Origin: Martinezella multihospitum
GTDB lineage: Bacteria; Pseudomonadota; Alphaproteobacteria; Rhizobiales; Rhizobiaceae
DNA: 64,000 nucleotides
Direction: 5' to 3'
Assembly: GCF_900094585.1 (NCBI RefSeq)
Contig: NZ_FMAG01000001.1
Span: forward strand, 310,001 to 374,000
A program made the position numbers and the translations under genes. The notes below the pieces were generated by a model, which was not told the DNA's origin, did not search any database, and saw only the letters and a list, made by a program, of their open reading frames with translations. Positions 18,191 to 27,364 of the stretch are shown here, in pieces (within the stretch, counting starts at the first letter, position 1; each line of letters starts with the position of its first letter).

Positions 18191-19597
18191 CTAGCTTCGG
18201 GCCGTGGCTTCCAGGATCATCTCGCTTGGGGCGACCTTCGCATTGCGCTGCAGGGCGTAATAAACGACGGCGGTCACGACCAGGCTGACGGCCCACGAGA
18301 TATCGGCATCATTGAGCGCGACCGCAATCGGCCCTTCATAGAGAGGCTGATTGAGGAACGGGATCTGCACGACGACGCCGAGGACATAGCATCCGAGCGC
18401 GGTCCAATTGTAGGCGCCATAACGGCCCGACGGATCGTAAAGGGCCGGAATATCCACCTTCTCCTTCGAGATGAGGTAGTAGTCGATGAGATTGATCGCG
18501 CTCCAGGGCACGAAGACCGCCAGCAGCATCAGCACGAAATTCTTGAACGCCGCGAGGAAATCCGCGCTTGCGAGCACGGCGATCAGCACCGATAGGGCGA
18601 CGAACCCGACGATATAGAGCGCCCTCGCGCCACTGGAAATCCGGGTCTGGCTGCTGAACGAGGTAAAGGTCGTAAGGATTGCCATGAAGCCGCCATAGGC
18701 GTTCAGGCAATTGATCGTCAGCTTGCCGCAGATGATGACGATATAAACGAGAACAGCGCCTTGCCCGGCCAGGGTGCCAAGAAAGCCGACCTGGTTCGAA
18801 AGGAATTTTGCGCCAACGGCCGCGACAAGAACGCCGAATGTCATGGCAAGCTGCGAGGCGATCGCCGAGCCGAGCAGCGTATAGAGGAATGCCTTGCCAT
18901 CCGGCGTGGAGGACGGAAGGTAACGCGAATAGTCGGCAACGTAAGGTGCATAGGTCAGCTGCCATCCGGCCGAGAGCGACACGGCCAGTAGGAAGGTCGC
19001 CAACGTCGCAGGCTTTTGACCGAAGGCGGCTTGAATGTCGTATTGGTGGAACAGCTGATAGGCTAGGTAGGCAAAGCCGACGATGCTGATGACCGTCGCG
19101 ATCCGCCCCATGATGTGGATGACCTTATAGCCGATGAGCGCGATCACGGCGCTGAGCACGCCGAAGATCACCATGCCGACGGCCGGATTGGATATGCCGA
19201 GAAGAAGGTTCATGGCCTGGCCGGCCAGCACCGTGCCGGTCGCAGCAAAGCCCAGATACATCAGGATGACCAGAAGCAACGGAAGGGTCGCGCCTTTGAC
19301 GCCGAACTGCGCACGGCTGCTGATCATCTGTGGCAGCCCGAGGCGCGGCCCCTGTGCCGAATGGAGGGCCATCACGATGCCGCCGAGGATGTTGCCGACG
19401 GCCAGACCCACGATCGCGGTCATTGCCTCCGCGCCAAACACGACGGCAAGCGCGCCATCCAGAACCGCCGTGATCTGCAGGTTCGCTCCAAACCAGAGCG
19501 TGAACTGGTCTCTCGGGAAACCATGTCGCTCGCTCTCCGGTATCCTGTCTATGGTTCTGCGCTCGGCGAATCCATCGCCGGTTCTGTCACCGCTCAT
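18191..19597 (-). CDS. NCS1-family permease (cytosine/purine/related cation symporter)
   Basis: A 468-residue inner-membrane transporter with about twelve hydrophobic spans. The family region near the N-terminus is FTLWFGANLQITAVLDGALAVVFG, and YAPYVADYSRYLP and VPWSAINLIDYYLI are typical of NCS1 cytosine/purine/hydantoin-type permeases. The exact substrate cannot be called. The start at MSGDRTGDG follows AGGAGG. It lies on the minus strand, convergent with the SDR and downstream of nadC by about 170 bp, without catabolic partners. An inverted repeat 43 bp upstream may be its operator. Confidence 0.9.
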   Translation of the reverse strand: MSGDRTGDGFAERRTIDRIPESERHGFPRDQFTLWFGANLQITAVLDGALAVVFGAEAMTAIVGLAVGNILGGIVMALHSAQGPRLGLPQMISSRAQFGVKGATLPLLLVILMYLGFAATGTVLAGQAMNLLLGISNPAVGMVIFGVLSAVIALIGYKVIHIMGRIATVISIVGFAYLAYQLFHQYDIQAAFGQKPATLATFLLAVSLSAGWQLTYAPYVADYSRYLPSSTPDGKAFLYTLLGSAIASQLAMTFGVLVAAVGAKFLSNQVGFLGTLAGQGAVLVYIVIICGKLTINCLNAYGGFMAILTTFTSFSSQTRISSGARALYIVGFVALSVLIAVLASADFLAAFKNFVLMLLAVFVPWSAINLIDYYLISKEKVDIPALYDPSGRYGAYNWTALGCYVLGVVVQIPFLNQPLYEGPIAVALNDADISWAVSLVVTAVVYYALQRNAKVAPSEMILEATARS

Positions 19598-19639
19598 CCT
19601 GCGCTCCTCCTGGGGGAATTCGGTACTCAAGGACCAATC

Positions 19640-19667
19640 TATACAAAGGAAGGAGCTCTTTTGTATA
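19640..19667. promoter_or_regulatory. Inverted repeat upstream of the NCS1 permease
   Basis: Perfect 8-base arms TATACAAA (19640-19647) and TTTGTATA (19660-19667) are separated by 12 bases, just before the permease start. The spacing and sequence resemble operators of dimeric winged-helix repressors, but the cognate regulator is not evident nearby. Confidence 0.45.
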
Positions 19668-19765
19668 TACATTTTACCCCATTCACATTGCTCCTTGCGA
19701 CTTGGATTCGAGAGTTTGTCCCTTGTTGCTGTAACAGGATCGCCGCAACGACAGCGCCTCGCGCC

Positions 19766-20632
19766 TCAGGTTGCCGCCCTCCAGTCCAGCCCGATATCGA
19801 GCGTTGGCGCACTGTGTGTCAGCCAGCCGACGGATATGAGATCGACGCCGGACGCGGCGATCGCGGCGGCCGTTGCCGGCGTGATGCGGCCGGAGGCTTC
19901 GGTAATGGCCCGGCCGCCGACGATATCGACCGCCTCGCGCAGTTGATTCGGCGTCATATTGTCGAGCAGCACGGCATCGACGCCTTCCTGCATGGCTTCG
20001 CGAAGCTGCGCCAGTGTGTCCACCTCGACCTCGATCTTGACCATATGACCCACGCCCGCCTTGGCACGGCCGATGGCCTCGGCGATGCCGCCGGCAATTG
20101 CGACGTGATTGTCCTTGATCAATACCGCGTCATAGAGCGCGAAACGATGATTCATACCCCCGCCGGCGCGCACGGCGTATTTTTCCAAGGCCCGGAGACC
20201 CGGTGTCGTCTTGCGCGTGCAGACGATCGAGGCCTTCGTGCCGGCGATCGCCTCGACGATGCTGCCGGTCACGGAGGCAATGCCGGAGAGATGGCCCAGG
20301 AAATTGAGCGCAGTCCGCTCGGCCGTCAGCAGGCTGCGGGACGGCCCTTCTATCGTCGCGATGACCTCGCCGGCACCAACCTTCGCACCATCGGGCACGT
20401 GACGGGTCATGACAATGGCGGGATCGACCAGCTGGAAGGCAAGTTCAGAGGCATCGAGACCTGCAACAACGCCCGCCTGACGCGTCACCATCGCGACACG
20501 GGAGCGATGTTCCGCCGGAATAACGGCCGTCGATGTGACGTCGCCGGCAAGGCCGAGATCTTCGACAAGGGCATTGCGCACCAGCGGTTCGACGATCAGG
20601 CGTGGGAGGGGAGCAAGCGTCATGTCAGGCAC
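19766..20632 (-). CDS. nadC: Nicotinate-nucleotide pyrophosphorylase (carboxylating)
   Basis: A 288-residue cytoplasmic quinolinate phosphoribosyltransferase that makes nicotinate mononucleotide from quinolinate and PRPP. Family motifs are visible: LNFLGHLSGIASVT, CTRKTTPGLRALEKYAVRAGGG(MNHR), VLIKDNHVAIAGG, KIEVEVDTLAQL, and ASGRITPATAAAIAASGVD. The length is normal. Its start overlaps the end of nadB by 8 bases. It is the last gene of nadABC. Confidence 0.97.
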   Translation of the reverse strand: MPDMTLAPLPRLIVEPLVRNALVEDLGLAGDVTSTAVIPAEHRSRVAMVTRQAGVVAGLDASELAFQLVDPAIVMTRHVPDGAKVGAGEVIATIEGPSRSLLTAERTALNFLGHLSGIASVTGSIVEAIAGTKASIVCTRKTTPGLRALEKYAVRAGGGMNHRFALYDAVLIKDNHVAIAGGIAEAIGRAKAGVGHMVKIEVEVDTLAQLREAMQEGVDAVLLDNMTPNQLREAVDIVGGRAITEASGRITPATAAAIAASGVDLISVGWLTHSAPTLDIGLDWRAAT

Positions 20633-22166
20633 TCCTTGCGAGGGAATAGGGGGTGACGGACCTGGCGATATCCAGGGCGTCGGAGAGATTCATCATGCGG
20701 CGCTGCGCATATGGCAGCTTCAACGGAAAGTCCGTGCGGGCATGGGCTCCGCGCGATTCCGTCCTGAGACTTGCGAAGACGGCGATCAACAATGCGACAA
20801 GCGCCGGATCGGCGCCCGGTCCTTCGCTCTCGCAAAGCGGCAGGAGCGCCGCGATCGCGCCATGGATGGCACCGGCATTGCGCAAGACACCGAGATGCCG
20901 CGACACGATCGGCCGAACGAGTGCCGCATCCGGTGCAATCGTCTCGGGAAGATGCTTCGGCAGTCTTGCTGCCACTGAGTCGGTGCCGGCAATATCGCGC
21001 GCCGCTCTCATACCCATGACGGCTGCTTCCAGCAGAGAATTGCTGGCGAGACGGTTGGCGCCATGCAGCCCCGTAGACGCCGCCTCGCCCACGACCCAGA
21101 GACCCGGAACCGAACTGCGGCCATTCTCGTCGGTCGCCACGCCGCCCATATGATAGTGAACGGCCGGACGCACAGGGATGGGATCGCTCGCCGGGTCGAC
21201 GCCCACCTCGCGGCAAAGCGCTTCGATCACTGGAAAGCGCGTGGCGAAGCGAGTGCCGAGAGCATTGCGCGCATCGAGGAATACCTTGCCGCCGCGGGCG
21301 ATTTCCGCGCTGATGGCACGAGCGACGATATCGCGCGGCGCAAGCTCGGCACCCTCGACACCCGCCATGAAGCGCTCGCCGCTTTCATTGACGAGCAGAG
21401 CGCCTTCGCCGCGAACCGCTTCGCTGACAAGCGCCAGCGGGCGCCTGCGGCTATCGAGCGCCGTCGGATGGAATTGCACAAACTCCATATCGGCAAGCCG
21501 CGCGCCAGCCCTTGCCGCAAGCGCAATCCCCTGCCCGAAATTGCCGACTGGGTTGGTGGTTGCATCGAACAGGCCGCCGATGCCGCCTGTAGCGAGGACA
21601 ATGCGGGAGGACGGCAGCACGGCGCTGCCCTTGTCGCTGAGGCACAGAAGGCCGGCGACACGATCGCCATCGAGCAGCAGCCGCTGTGCCTGATAGCCCT
21701 CCAGCACCGTGATCGACGGCGTACGGGCTACTGCCTCGGCCAGTGCGCGGACAATGGCTGCACCCGAACCATCTCCTTTGGAGTGTACGATGCGACGAAG
21801 CGAGTGGGCGGCTTCAAGGCCGAGGGACAATTCGCCAGTAACATCGCGATCGAACTCGACGCCGGCACGCTCCAGCGCGGCAATGGCGGCGGGGGCTTCG
21901 GCAACAATCCTTGCCGCGACCTTCGCGTCGCAGAGCCCGTCGCCGGCCGCAAGCGTATCGGCGAGATGCAACGCGGGACTATCGCCCTCGCCTATGCTGG
22001 CGGCGATGCCGCCCTGGGCCCAGGCGCTTGAGGTCTCCGCACCGATCAAGGCGCGGGTGACGATCACGGTCGGTTCGGGCGCCAATGTCAAAGCGGTCAT
22101 CAGCCCGGCAAGGCCGCTCCCGACGATGACGATACGGCCGCTCAAGTCTTCGAGAATCTCGCTCAT
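20625..22166 (-). CDS. nadB: L-aspartate oxidase
   Basis: A 513-residue FAD enzyme that oxidises L-aspartate to iminoaspartate, the NadA substrate. The FAD-binding motif [15 protein letters not shown] stands at the N-terminus, then [50 protein letters not shown] and [16 protein letters not shown], all typical of NadB and the succinate-dehydrogenase flavoprotein group. The C-terminal helical domain is present. It overlaps nadA by 4 bases and nadC by 8, so the three are translationally coupled. Confidence 0.97.
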   Translation of the reverse strand: MSEILEDLSGRIVIVGSGLAGLMTALTLAPEPTVIVTRALIGAETSSAWAQGGIAASIGEGDSPALHLADTLAAGDGLCDAKVAARIVAEAPAAIAALERAGVEFDRDVTGELSLGLEAAHSLRRIVHSKGDGSGAAIVRALAEAVARTPSITVLEGYQAQRLLLDGDRVAGLLCLSDKGSAVLPSSRIVLATGGIGGLFDATTNPVGNFGQGIALAARAGARLADMEFVQFHPTALDSRRRPLALVSEAVRGEGALLVNESGERFMAGVEGAELAPRDIVARAISAEIARGGKVFLDARNALGTRFATRFPVIEALCREVGVDPASDPIPVRPAVHYHMGGVATDENGRSSVPGLWVVGEAASTGLHGANRLASNSLLEAAVMGMRAARDIAGTDSVAARLPKHLPETIAPDAALVRPIVSRHLGVLRNAGAIHGAIAALLPLCESEGPGADPALVALLIAVFASLRTESRGAHARTDFPLKLPYAQRRMMNLSDALDIARSVTPYSLARSA

Positions 22167-23134
22167 ATCGCCAGCATCCTTTCCACAGCGCGGCGGGCGT
22201 CGGCGGCAATTGCCGGATCGACCGTCACCTCATGCCGCCCCTCTTCCAAAGCCTTGCGGATATTGCCGAGCGTAATCCGCTTCATGTGCGGGCAAAGATT
22301 GCAGGGGCGGATGAACTCCACATCGGGGTGATGCACGGCGACATTGTCGCTCATCGAACATTCGGTCAGGAGAACGACGCGGGACGGATGCTTCTTGCCG
22401 ACATAATCGGACATGACGGCGGTAGAGCCGGCGAAATCCGCTGCCTCGACGACATCGGGCGGGCATTCCGGGTGCGCGAGCACGGTCACGCCCGGATAAT
22501 TCTCGCGCAGCTGACGGATATCATCTGCCGTGAAGAGTTCGTGAACCTCGCAATGGCCATGCCAGGCGATAAGCTCGACATTGGTTTCCCGCGCGACGTT
22601 GCGCGCCAGATATTCGTCCGGGAGCATCAGCACCTTGGGTACACCGAGCGATTCCACCACTTGCCGGGCATTGCCGGAGGTGCAGCAGATATCCGAAGCC
22701 GCCTTCACCGCCGCCGACGTATTGACGTAGGTGACCACCGGAACACCGGGATGGGCCTGGCGCAGCAGGGCGATATCCTCGGGCGTGATCGATTCCGCCA
22801 GCGAACAGCCGGCCTCCAGATCAGGGATCAGCACCGTCTTTTCCGGGTTCAGCAGCTTGGCCGTCTCGGCCATGAAATGCACGCCGGCAAGGACGATGAT
22901 ATCGGCATCGACTTCGACCGCCTTGCGGGCAAGCGCCAGGCTATCGCCAACGATATCGGCAACGCCATGGAAAATCTCCGGCGTCTGGTAGTTATGGGCG
23001 AGAATGACGGCGTTGTGCCGTCGCTTCAATTCGAGGATCGCCTCGACATCATCCTGGAACGACAGCCATTCGGCTTTCGGGATGACGCGGCTGACACGAT
23101 CGTAAAGGGAGGATGCGGATATGGGAAGATTCAT
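22163..23134 (-). CDS. nadA: Quinolinate synthase
   Basis: A 323-residue cytoplasmic 4Fe-4S enzyme that condenses iminoaspartate with dihydroxyacetone phosphate to quinolinate. The three cluster-ligand regions are recognisable: [18 protein letters not shown] and [34 protein letters not shown] gives a substrate-site region. It is the first of the three nad genes, about 70 bp after nadQ. The gap between them holds two TGAG-type dyads, so repression when NAD is plentiful is expected. Confidence 0.97.
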   Translation of the reverse strand: MNLPISASSLYDRVSRVIPKAEWLSFQDDVEAILELKRRHNAVILAHNYQTPEIFHGVADIVGDSLALARKAVEVDADIIVLAGVHFMAETAKLLNPEKTVLIPDLEAGCSLAESITPEDIALLRQAHPGVPVVTYVNTSAAVKAASDICCTSGNARQVVESLGVPKVLMLPDEYLARNVARETNVELIAWHGHCEVHELFTADDIRQLRENYPGVTVLAHPECPPDVVEAADFAGSTAVMSDYVGKKHPSRVVLLTECSMSDNVAVHHPDVEFIRPCNLCPHMKRITLGNIRKALEEGRHEVTVDPAIAADARRAVERMLAI

Positions 23135-23148
23135 GGCCGGCTCCTTAT

Positions 23149-23167
23149 TATACTCATTTTGAGTATA
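23149..23167. promoter_or_regulatory. Candidate NadQ operator 1
   Basis: A perfect dyad, TATACTCA-TTT-TGAGTATA, lies 15 bp before the nadA start. The TACTCA/TGAGTA form agrees with what I recall for the NadQ site proposed for Rhizobiales. A second, similar dyad is 14 bp further upstream. Confidence 0.7.
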
Positions 23168-23181
23168 TCATAAACAAATAG

Positions 23182-23202
23182 ATATTCTCAGCGTGAGCAT
23201 AT
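23182..23202. promoter_or_regulatory. Candidate NadQ operator 2
   Basis: Arms ATATTCTCA and TGAGCATAT (8 of 9 pairs complementary) flank a 3-base spacer, immediately after the nadQ stop. The left arm agrees with operator 1 at 7 of 9 positions. Two sites in tandem suggest cooperative binding. Confidence 0.55.
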
Positions 23203-23203
23203 G

Positions 23204-24106
23204 TCAATTGCGGGAGAGCGGTAATTTCGTTCCGGCGAATTCACGTTCTTCGAGGACGGCGCGGCGGAAGCGGAAAAGCTTGGCCGGACGCCCACCGGTC
23301 TCGCTTTCCGTGCCACCGGTTTCCTCGACCAGTTCCTGCTGCTCGATCAGCCGGCGGAAATTCTGCTTGTGCAGCGTCAGTCCGGCCAGCGCCTCCACGG
23401 TTTTCTGCAATTGTAGCAGCGTAAAATTCTCTGGCATGAGTTCGAAGACGACGGGACGGTACTTGATCTTGGCCCTGAGCCGCGCCATGCCGGTCGCAAG
23501 GATGCGGCGGTGATCGGCAAACATCGACCTGCCGAAATTATGCTTGAGATCGCAGCCCGCCTCGGCGACGAGACGTGCTTCGTAGAGCAATTCATAGCGC
23601 TGCAGGACAAGATCCTCGTTCCAGACAGCCCCATTCAGCCCGAAATCGAAATCGGCGCGACGGCGACGCTGGCCACGGCGCATCGCGTCTTCGTCGATCC
23701 ATGGCGCGAGGCGAGCGGCGATGTCATCGACTATGCCCGGCCGGCCATCTCGATGATCCTCCCAGGGAAGATATTCATACCAGCCGTGCCAGCCCGGCAT
23801 CCCGCCGCCGGGTGCCGCCTGTTCGCGCACGAGCCCGAGATAGCTGATCGAAATCGTGCGACCGCCGAGAATTTCATTGTTTCGATCGCGATCGGCAAAG
23901 GTATAGAGCTGCTCCAGATAGCCGACCGGATGGGCGGTCTGCTCCTGAACCCATTCGCGCAATCCGCTCTGCAGCGTGCGATGCCCGAGCTCGAACGGGC
24001 CGGATGGCAAGGCATCACCCGACCGCACCGTCATGACCCGTGGATCACTGCCCGTGACGGCCGTCAGAACCGCAATCAGCTCTGCATGCGCAAGCCCGAT
24101 GGTCAA
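23204..24106 (-). CDS. nadQ: NrtR-like regulator of NAD synthesis (NUDIX-like plus winged helix), NadQ
   Basis: About 300 residues. The N-terminal two thirds are NUDIX-like (AHAELIAVLTAVTGSDPRVMTV; VGYLEQLYTFADRDR; ISISYLGLVRE). The Nudix box is degenerate (LREWVQEQTAHP), so hydrolase activity is doubtful. The C-terminus has the winged helix LQLQKTVEALAGLTLHKQNFRRLIE. Such proteins (NrtR, and NadQ in Rhizobiales) repress NAD genes. It lies directly before nadABC on the same strand with dyads between. No ATG fits; I use a TTG at 24106 behind GGAG, though a GTG at 24187 is possible. Confidence 0.82.
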   Translation of the reverse strand: MTIGLAHAELIAVLTAVTGSDPRVMTVRSGDALPSGPFELGHRTLQSGLREWVQEQTAHPVGYLEQLYTFADRDRNNEILGGRTISISYLGLVREQAAPGGGMPGWHGWYEYLPWEDHRDGRPGIVDDIAARLAPWIDEDAMRRGQRRRRADFDFGLNGAVWNEDLVLQRYELLYEARLVAEAGCDLKHNFGRSMFADHRRILATGMARLRAKIKYRPVVFELMPENFTLLQLQKTVEALAGLTLHKQNFRRLIEQQELVEETGGTESETGGRPAKLFRFRRAVLEEREFAGTKLPLSRN

Positions 24107-24305
24107 GCGAACTCCATGATCTGTTTCTCTATGAATCTTGTCGCATGAAGCGAGGTGCAAGCCAATGCGGGCGCCAGCACGCTCCACATCTCAAGACTGT
24201 CCGAAGAGCTGAAATGCTCCAGCCAATCAAGGCAGCACGACACTACCGGAGAAATGACGCCACTCCAGGCGAAGTCTATCTGGCCGATCGGCAGGAATTG
24301 CCATT

Positions 24306-24509
24306 TTACGATGGCAGCAGTTTCCTTCCCGCTTCGGTGAGGACGACAAAGTCTTGCTCTCGTTCAACAAGACCAAGATCCACCGCATCCTCCCAGATGG
24401 GCAATCGGGGACAACTCGTCCGCCACGCATCCATGACCTCGCGATAAGGTCGCGGACCGGCTTTCAGGAAAACCAGGAGATCAATGACAAGGCTATTGAG
24501 CGCTTCCAT
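24306..24509 (-). CDS. Small winged-helix-like protein, function unknown
   Basis: A 67-residue protein. The sequence (LLVFLKAGPRPYREVMDAWRTSCPRLPIWEDAVDLGLVER, then VVLTEAGRKLLPS; given in parts) has the rhythm of a small winged helix: a helical pair, then a beta-like end. A good ribosome binding site (GGGAGG) precedes ATGATG; the second ATG (24509) has the better spacing. It lies alone between nadQ and a GntR gene on the minus strand. The coding pattern supports a real gene. No function is assigned. Confidence 0.65.
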   Translation of the reverse strand: MEALNSLVIDLLVFLKAGPRPYREVMDAWRTSCPRLPIWEDAVDLGLVEREQDFVVLTEAGRKLLPS

Positions 24510-24666
24510 CATCACCTCCCTGAGTGGTGAAGCGAAAATATACACCTTCAGGCTATCACTGTCATGATGCCTTCGATGAGTTCTAGTGGCGACTGGATTG
24601 CCGGCGACATCAATCCTTTGCTGACGCCATAGCCAACCCTAACGGAACAGCCAGCGAAGTTCGGGC

Positions 24667-25392
24667 CTAGCGGCTCACATAATCCGGGTATTGTTCGCAA
24701 ATGAGATCGACGATCGACAAGGTGCCTGACAAATGCCGGCGCAAAGCAGCGACGGCCGCCTCCGCATCGGCCGAGCGGACGGCATCGACCACCGCTTGAT
24801 GGTCGACAATGATCTGTTCGAGCTTGCCCGGCATCGGCAGGTTGAGCATGCGTAGCCGGTCGAGATGCACGCTCTGGCGCCGGACGGTCGACCACAGGCC
24901 GAGAATGCCGGCCCGCTCATAGAGAACGCGATGGAAATCCTTGTCGAGCACATCGAAGAGATCATAGGTTTCCTGTGACACCACATGCTTCTGGCGAGCC
25001 AGGATGCCTTCGAGGATTGCTGCGGTTTCTGCAGGTGATTCGACGGCCAGCCTGCGGACCGCCTCCAGTTCGATCGATAATCGCAAGAAATGCGCCTCGG
25101 TCGCGTTGCGGATATCGATCCTCGCAACAACCGTCGCATATTGCGGATAGACCTCCACCAACCCCTCCTCCTCAAGCCGGATCAGGGCATCGCGCACGGG
25201 GGTCTGACTGACATTGAATTCGCTTTGCAGCGAGATGCGCGACAGGACCGTCGTTGGCGGCAGGCTCATCGAAAGAATGCGCGATCGCAGGATCTCCAGG
25301 ATCTGAGGTCCCACCTGACGGGAGCGATCAAGGGCGAATTCTTTCGGGTTGAGCTTCACTGGCGGCCTTTCTGATCGAGAGCGTTTGCTCAT
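24667..25392 (-). CDS. GntR-family regulator, FCD type
   Basis: A 241-residue regulator. The N-terminal GntR winged helix includes LSRISLQSEFNVSQTPVRDALIRLEEEGLVEV (read in two parts). The C-terminal all-helical FCD ligand domain carries metal-ligand positions in LDKDFHRVLYE, VDHQAVVDAV and ALRRHLSGTL. It is divergent from the NitT/TauT-type importer and dehydratase operon, so it probably controls that operon and responds to its substrate or a pathway intermediate. A TTGG-N6-CCAA dyad lies in the 97-bp gap. Confidence 0.9.
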   Translation of the reverse strand: MSKRSRSERPPVKLNPKEFALDRSRQVGPQILEILRSRILSMSLPPTTVLSRISLQSEFNVSQTPVRDALIRLEEEGLVEVYPQYATVVARIDIRNATEAHFLRLSIELEAVRRLAVESPAETAAILEGILARQKHVVSQETYDLFDVLDKDFHRVLYERAGILGLWSTVRRQSVHLDRLRMLNLPMPGKLEQIIVDHQAVVDAVRSADAEAAVAALRRHLSGTLSIVDLICEQYPDYVSR

Positions 25393-25435
25393 TAAGCACA
25401 GTTCGGGGCTTGATGCACTGATACATTAGTGCTTT

Positions 25436-25453
25436 AGTTGGTTTAAGCCAACT
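25436..25453. promoter_or_regulatory. Candidate GntR(FCD) operator before the NitT/TauT-type importer
   Basis: Perfect arms AGTTGG and CCAACT flank TTTAAG, 36 bp before the binding-protein ATG. The TTGG...CCAA form resembles FadR-subfamily GntR sites. A second, weaker repeat GCACT-N8-AGTGC spans 25415-25432. Confidence 0.5.
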
Positions 25454-25489
25454 TCATTTCTCAAGGGTTGGACCAATCGGGAGGAGCAC

Positions 25490-26494
25490 ATGAGAGGATT
25501 TCTTCGCTGTCTGACTGCGGTCGGCATGGTGGTCGCAGGCACCTTTTCGGCCGGCGCGGCCGAAAAGACAGACATTTCGATCACGCGCCAGCCGGGCATT
25601 CTTTATCTCGCCAGCCATGTGATGGAGACGCAGAAGCTGATCGAGAAGCATGCGGCGGCCGATGGCCTTCAGGGCGTCAAGGTGGAATGGCGCACCTTCA
25701 GCGGCGGCGGCGCACAGACCGACGCCCTGCTGTCCGGCAACGTCGACATCGTCAATACCGGCACAGGCAATCTCCTGCTGCTTTGGGACCGCACTCGAGG
25801 CAAGGTCAAGGGCATCGTCACCAATTCGGCCCAGCCGGTCATCATGGTTTCGCGCGACCCACGCATCCAGTCGTTGAAGGATATTCAGCCGGGCGACAAG
25901 ATCGCCGTGCCGACCGTCGGCGTCTCGACGCAGGCAATTCTGCTGCAGATGGCTGCCGCGCAAATGTATGGCGACGACCAGGTGCACAAATTCGACGCCA
26001 ATACGGTGCAGCTTGGCCATCCGGATGCAATGGCAGCGCTTGCCAATCAGACTCACGAGGTCAAGAACCACTTCTCCGCCCCGCCCTTTCAATATCTCGA
26101 ACTGAAACAGCCGGGCGTTCACAAGGTCGTCGATTCCCGCGACATCATCGGCGGCGAGCTGACCCAGGGCACTTTTTTCACCACGACCCAGTTCGCAAGC
26201 GCCAACCCGACCATCATCAAGGCGGTGCGCGAGGCGACCGCCGAGGCTATCGATCTCATCAAAAAGGATCCGAAGTCGGCGGTGGAAGCCTACAAGACCG
26301 TCAGCGGCGACAAGACAAGCGTCGACGACCTTCTGGCTATCCTCAACGAGCCGCACATGATGGAGTTCCGCATGGACCCGCAGGGAACCATGAAGTTCGC
26401 GACCCATCTCTACAAGATCGGCACGCTGAAGACCATGCCCAAGGCGTGGACCGACTATTACCTGCCGGAAGCAGCCGATCTTAATGGCAACTAA
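25490..26494 (+). CDS. ABC importer periplasmic binding protein, NitT/TauT (SsuA) family
   Basis: A 334-residue periplasmic binding protein. A signal peptide (LTAVGMVVAGTFSAGAAEK) precedes a mature domain starting TDISITRQPGILYLASHVM. VEWRTFSGGGAQTDALLSGNVDIVNTG is the family substrate-cleft region. Relatives bind sulfonates, nitrate, taurine or pyrimidine precursors. Here the same operon carries a sugar-acid-type dehydratase and an RraA aldolase, so the ligand may be a carboxylate outside those classes. The start follows GGGAGGAGCAC. Confidence 0.92.
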   Translation: MRGFLRCLTAVGMVVAGTFSAGAAEKTDISITRQPGILYLASHVMETQKLIEKHAAADGLQGVKVEWRTFSGGGAQTDALLSGNVDIVNTGTGNLLLLWDRTRGKVKGIVTNSAQPVIMVSRDPRIQSLKDIQPGDKIAVPTVGVSTQAILLQMAAAQMYGDDQVHKFDANTVQLGHPDAMAALANQTHEVKNHFSAPPFQYLELKQPGVHKVVDSRDIIGGELTQGTFFTTTQFASANPTIIKAVREATAEAIDLIKKDPKSAVEAYKTVSGDKTSVDDLLAILNEPHMMEFRMDPQGTMKFATHLYKIGTLKTMPKAWTDYYLPEAADLNGN

Positions 26495-26545
26495 TCCTGA
26501 GGGCGGCGCGAATGCCGCCTTCAAGCCACCCCTCGGAGAAGGCTC

Positions 26546-27361
26546 ATGCTTCAGGCAAAAACGCACGCCGACATGCCGATGACGGAAACGATGACCGCAA
26601 CACAGCTTCTGAATGTCGACAAGGTAACGCTTCGCTACAAGACGCCGAACCTGCTCATCACAGCAACGGAAAACGTCAGTTTTTCGGTTGCCCAGTCGGA
26701 CCGCTTCGTCCTCCTGGGACCTTCCGGCTGCGGAAAATCGACTCTGCTGAAGGCGATCGGCGGCTATATGACACCGACCGCGGGCCGCATCGAGATCAAG
26801 GGACAACAGGTCAAGAAACCCGGTGCTGACCGCATGATGGTCTTCCAGGAATTCGACCAGCTACTGCCCTGGAAGACGGTGCTGGAAAACGTCATGTTCC
26901 CGCTGACGACAGCCCGCCGCTTATCGCGCGGCGAAGCCGAGGCCATCGCCCGGGATTATATCGAAAAGGTCAAGCTCACCCGTGCGGTCGACACCTATCC
27001 GCACATGCTGTCAGGCGGCATGAAACAGCGTGTCGCGATTGCCCGCGGCATGGCCATGCAGCCCGATATTCTGCTGATGGACGAGCCCTTCGCAGCGCTC
27101 GATGCCCTTACCCGCCGGCAGATGCAGGACGAACTCCTGCAGCTCTGGGAGGATACCCGTTTCACCGTCATCTTCGTGACGCACTCGATCGCCGAGGCGA
27201 TCAAGATCTCCAACCGTATCCTTTTGCTGTCGCCGCATCCCGGCCGCGTCAAGGCCGAAGTGCGCGATGTGGAAACCGTTCGCGACGACCCTGCCGCTGC
27301 CGCGAAACTGGAGCAGGAGATCCATCACATGCTCTTTGCCGAGCAGGGACACAGGGAGTAA
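26546..27361 (+). CDS. ABC importer ATPase, NitT/TauT (SsuB/TauB) family
   Basis: A 271-residue cytoplasmic ATPase. Walker A is LLGPSGCGKSTLLKA, the Q-loop MMVFQEFDQLLPW, the signature HMLSGGMKQRVAIARG, Walker B ILLMDEPFAALD, and the switch His VTHSIAEA. The end (LSPHPGRVKAEV) is typical of this family. It follows the binding protein by 51 bp and precedes the permease by 3 bp. Confidence 0.95.
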   Translation: MLQAKTHADMPMTETMTATQLLNVDKVTLRYKTPNLLITATENVSFSVAQSDRFVLLGPSGCGKSTLLKAIGGYMTPTAGRIEIKGQQVKKPGADRMMVFQEFDQLLPWKTVLENVMFPLTTARRLSRGEAEAIARDYIEKVKLTRAVDTYPHMLSGGMKQRVAIARGMAMQPDILLMDEPFAALDALTRRQMQDELLQLWEDTRFTVIFVTHSIAEAIKISNRILLLSPHPGRVKAEVRDVETVRDDPAAAAKLEQEIHHMLFAEQGHRE

Positions 27362-27364
27362 GCT

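Noticed and set aside
19115..20656. 513-codon open frame on the plus strand
   Set aside because: It covers the antisense of the NCS1 permease and nadC, both clearly real, and its translation is rich in Arg/His/Gly without recognisable motifs.
25454..26806. 450-codon open frame on the minus strand
   Set aside because: Opposite the NitT/TauT binding protein and ATPase start; no family features.
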